A stretch of DNA of 64,000 nt from Aphis gossypii (taxonomy: Eukaryota; Arthropoda; Insecta; Hemiptera; Aphididae), in the NCBI RefSeq assembly GCF_020184175.1, contig NC_065530.1, positions 37,115,260 to 37,179,259 on the forward strand. The letters are read 5' to 3'. Under the pieces are notes generated by a model. The model made no database searches, had not been told where the DNA came from, and saw only the letters and a list, made by a program, of their open reading frames with translations. Positions 61,697-64,000 of this stretch are shown here, piece after piece. How positions within the stretch are numbered: the stretch's first letter is position 1; each line of letters starts with the position of its first letter. The position numbers were made by a program, and so were the translations under genes.

Positions 61697-64000
61697 CTGT
61701 AAATAAAAATGATTCACACACACATTAAATAAATAACTAAATTTACTAAATAAAAGTTATAATATTATGATTTGATGATTTTCCATTTTAAATCTTTTAT
61801 CATGTCGTTATCATCATTTAAATTATTATGATAAATGCATTGAAATAAAAGGTAGATAATAATTAAATAAAAATATATATATATATCTTGACGATTGGCA
61901 GAATAATAATTATAAAATTTATATATAAAATTTGTATACGTTAGTCTATGAATTAATTTCACTATTTTTATTTTTATGTTATTTAACATTGTATAAATTA
62001 CAAATGGATTTTTAAAACTTTAAAAATTTAATGAGTTTAATATGACATTAGCTTATAAGTATTGAAATGAATAGGTAACCCATCTATGTAAATCATGTTT
62101 AACGACTGGTAATGATACTCAGTTAATTATATTTATTAATAATTAATTTAGAATTTATAGATGGGTACTTCAACATTAATTTTATTTATTATTCTAAAAA
62201 TACCAACCTAACAAAAATTTAATTATTTTAGTTATTAATAATTGTTTTAATGAACACTGAACAATGTCTTCTTATATCAGATTACCGCTTTAAATAATTA
62301 TAAAAAGACTAAATTCAATTCTTTGACATATTTGGTACAATAAAATGTTATAATATAAGTTAAAACCACCTCTTATCCATTTTTGGTGTAAACTTTTGTT
62401 GGATCTGATCCAATAGATAAAATACTCTAAGTTATTACTTGTTAACAGTAATTAACCAAATAAGTATTACTAATTATTATTCATTACCAAAGTGGCAGAG
62501 TCATTATACAGGTACTCAATATAGGTAGCATAATACAGGTTCTGTAAGCAACGCTAAGAAGTATTAAGCTCGGAATATTTAATGAAATCATGACTAAATC
62601 TCCAAATTTTAATTCATTAAAAATATATGGCAGTTTAAACAACTATCTCACATTATATTTTCTTCTACAAGTAAGCGATTCAATCTATATTTTAATAGGT
62701 TAGTAAACTCATTAAATATATTATTATAGCATTTAGGCACCTTTAAACACTAATATACAATGTATAAATAGATCCACAAAATAGTTTCCAAGCCGTAGAC
62801 CAAAACCTTTGATTTGGGTTCCATATTATGGGCACACACTCAATTACTGGCCGTACTTAAGAGCAATAAATAAATAACTTTAGACCAAATGGATCTAAAA
62901 CGCATAAATGAATTCTATTGAAGGAGACATATAATTTCCTTAGTATTTTATTGAAGAAAGAGTATCGGTTTATTAAGAAAATGCAACAAAAGAAACTATG
63001 TATAATATATGCTTGCATATAACATGTATACATACATGTATTTCTCACACAATAGCGATATGAAGTTTAAAAGATTATTTAATGTATTTAGTCCAAGCTA
63101 AAGAAAAACCACTACAGAATATACAGACTAACAATAACGAGCGACAAATATATAATAATCATATTATACTTCATTTTTATTATGATTAAATTATGACAAC
63201 GGTATGATGATAATTTGAAAACAAACATGAGTCTGAAAATGATAATTTTATAAAATTTTAATTTTAGATCATTAATGGACTGTGAATAAATCTTTTCTCT
63301 TAATAGCTACAGTATTAACGCTATCACATATTAACTATTATAATAATTTTCATACATTATATATTGTTTAAGTATTGTTATTTAATTTGAAAATAATGTA
63401 CAGTTTTGTTCTTAAATTATTCAATTACATCCTAGAACAACTGACATTGATAACTCTAGCCGGTATTGTAAAATATTGAAATAATCAATTCGCCGGGGAA
63501 ATAGAGGGAATGTTGAATAAGAATAATAGTATGAAATCTACAATCTACAGTTTTAAAAATGTATTTCTAGGTTGATACTACAGGTTACAGGTAAAAAAGA
63601 AATTTTAATACTTAAATAGTTAAATCGATTGTGTGTTGTTTGTAAATTCTAAGCAATGAGTGCGTATAATCTTTTTAAACTCTAGCAAAAGAAAGCTAGA
63701 AAAAAGCCAATATGTTTTAAATAGTTATTATTTTAAAAATATTTTTTATACAATATATAGGTAGTAAGAGTTAACCAACTCGTGGCTGTAGTTATAATGA
63801 GATGTCGCTCGCGAACATATTTATGTTGATCATCCTGATATACATACTATAATTATTATGTGGCAGTTATAATAAGTTCACAAATCACATTAAATTATAT
63901 TAAAATTTGTACCTCGTTAGTTTTTGTTAAATCATAATAATGTTTTTTATTAGTTAAATATTTTTTTCAATCTTGAATTTATAGAAATTGAAATTTTAAA
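61697..64000 (-). other. Upstream intron of the dipeptidase gene
   Basis: Sequence 5' of the first visible dipeptidase exon. It is AT-rich with no convincing start exon. Slightly CG-richer patches at 63440-63510 and 63780-63835 could hold the promoter, but this cannot be shown. Confidence 0.55.

Overview
The window looks like nuclear DNA from a hemipteran insect, most likely an aphid. It is very AT-rich, its genes have short exons with GT-AG introns and long AT-rich introns, and it carries several insect-type genes and many small DNA-transposon relics. The species call is an inference from composition and style; no sequence here proves it.

Layout. (1) 830-2684, plus strand: the last six exons of a fatty acid transport protein (FATP/SLC27 acyl-CoA synthetase); the 5' part lies left of the window, and a clean hAT-type MITE sits in the preceding intron. 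(2) 7042-8052, minus strand: a complete single-exon seven in absentia (SIAH) E3 ubiquitin ligase. It is divergent from (3) 10012-11805, plus strand: a seven-exon gene for a 372-residue protein with an N-terminal helical/coiled-coil-like region and two double-stranded-RNA-binding motifs. (4) 11546-15020: a rearranged block. The 3' end of the dsRNA-binding gene (end of exon 6, exon 7 and 3' flank) is duplicated in inverted orientation at 13421-14083, separated from the original by a 1.17-kb spacer. Two copies of a foldback element lie in the spacer and just beyond the inverted copy. (5) 15199-17728: a tandem array of 7-8 monomers of a ~331-bp satellite. (6) 18741-19365: a decayed hAT transposon with recognisable transposase C-terminus. 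(7) 21059-61696, minus strand: a membrane dipeptidase (peptidase family M19) in ten exons spread over 40 kb, with first intron 23.5 kb. It is almost complete; only a short N-terminal end is missing.

The dipeptidase introns make up most of the right two thirds. They are AT-rich and largely featureless, but hold degraded Jockey-like non-LTR retrotransposon fragments (36.4-37.0 kb and 39.6-39.95 kb), a hAT-type MITE with near-perfect 8-bp target duplication (53.1 kb), simple repeats, and several GC/CpG-richer islands (26.7-27.6, 47.6-48.1, 55.3 kb) that could be alternative promoters or unrecognised exons.

The genes do not form a pathway. The most unusual point is that the gene whose end has been turned into a long inverted repeat itself encodes a dsRNA-binding protein. 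Read-through transcription would give a hairpin RNA with arms of about 0.65-0.7 kb matching that gene's own last exons. Whether this is functional or accidental cannot be decided from sequence alone.
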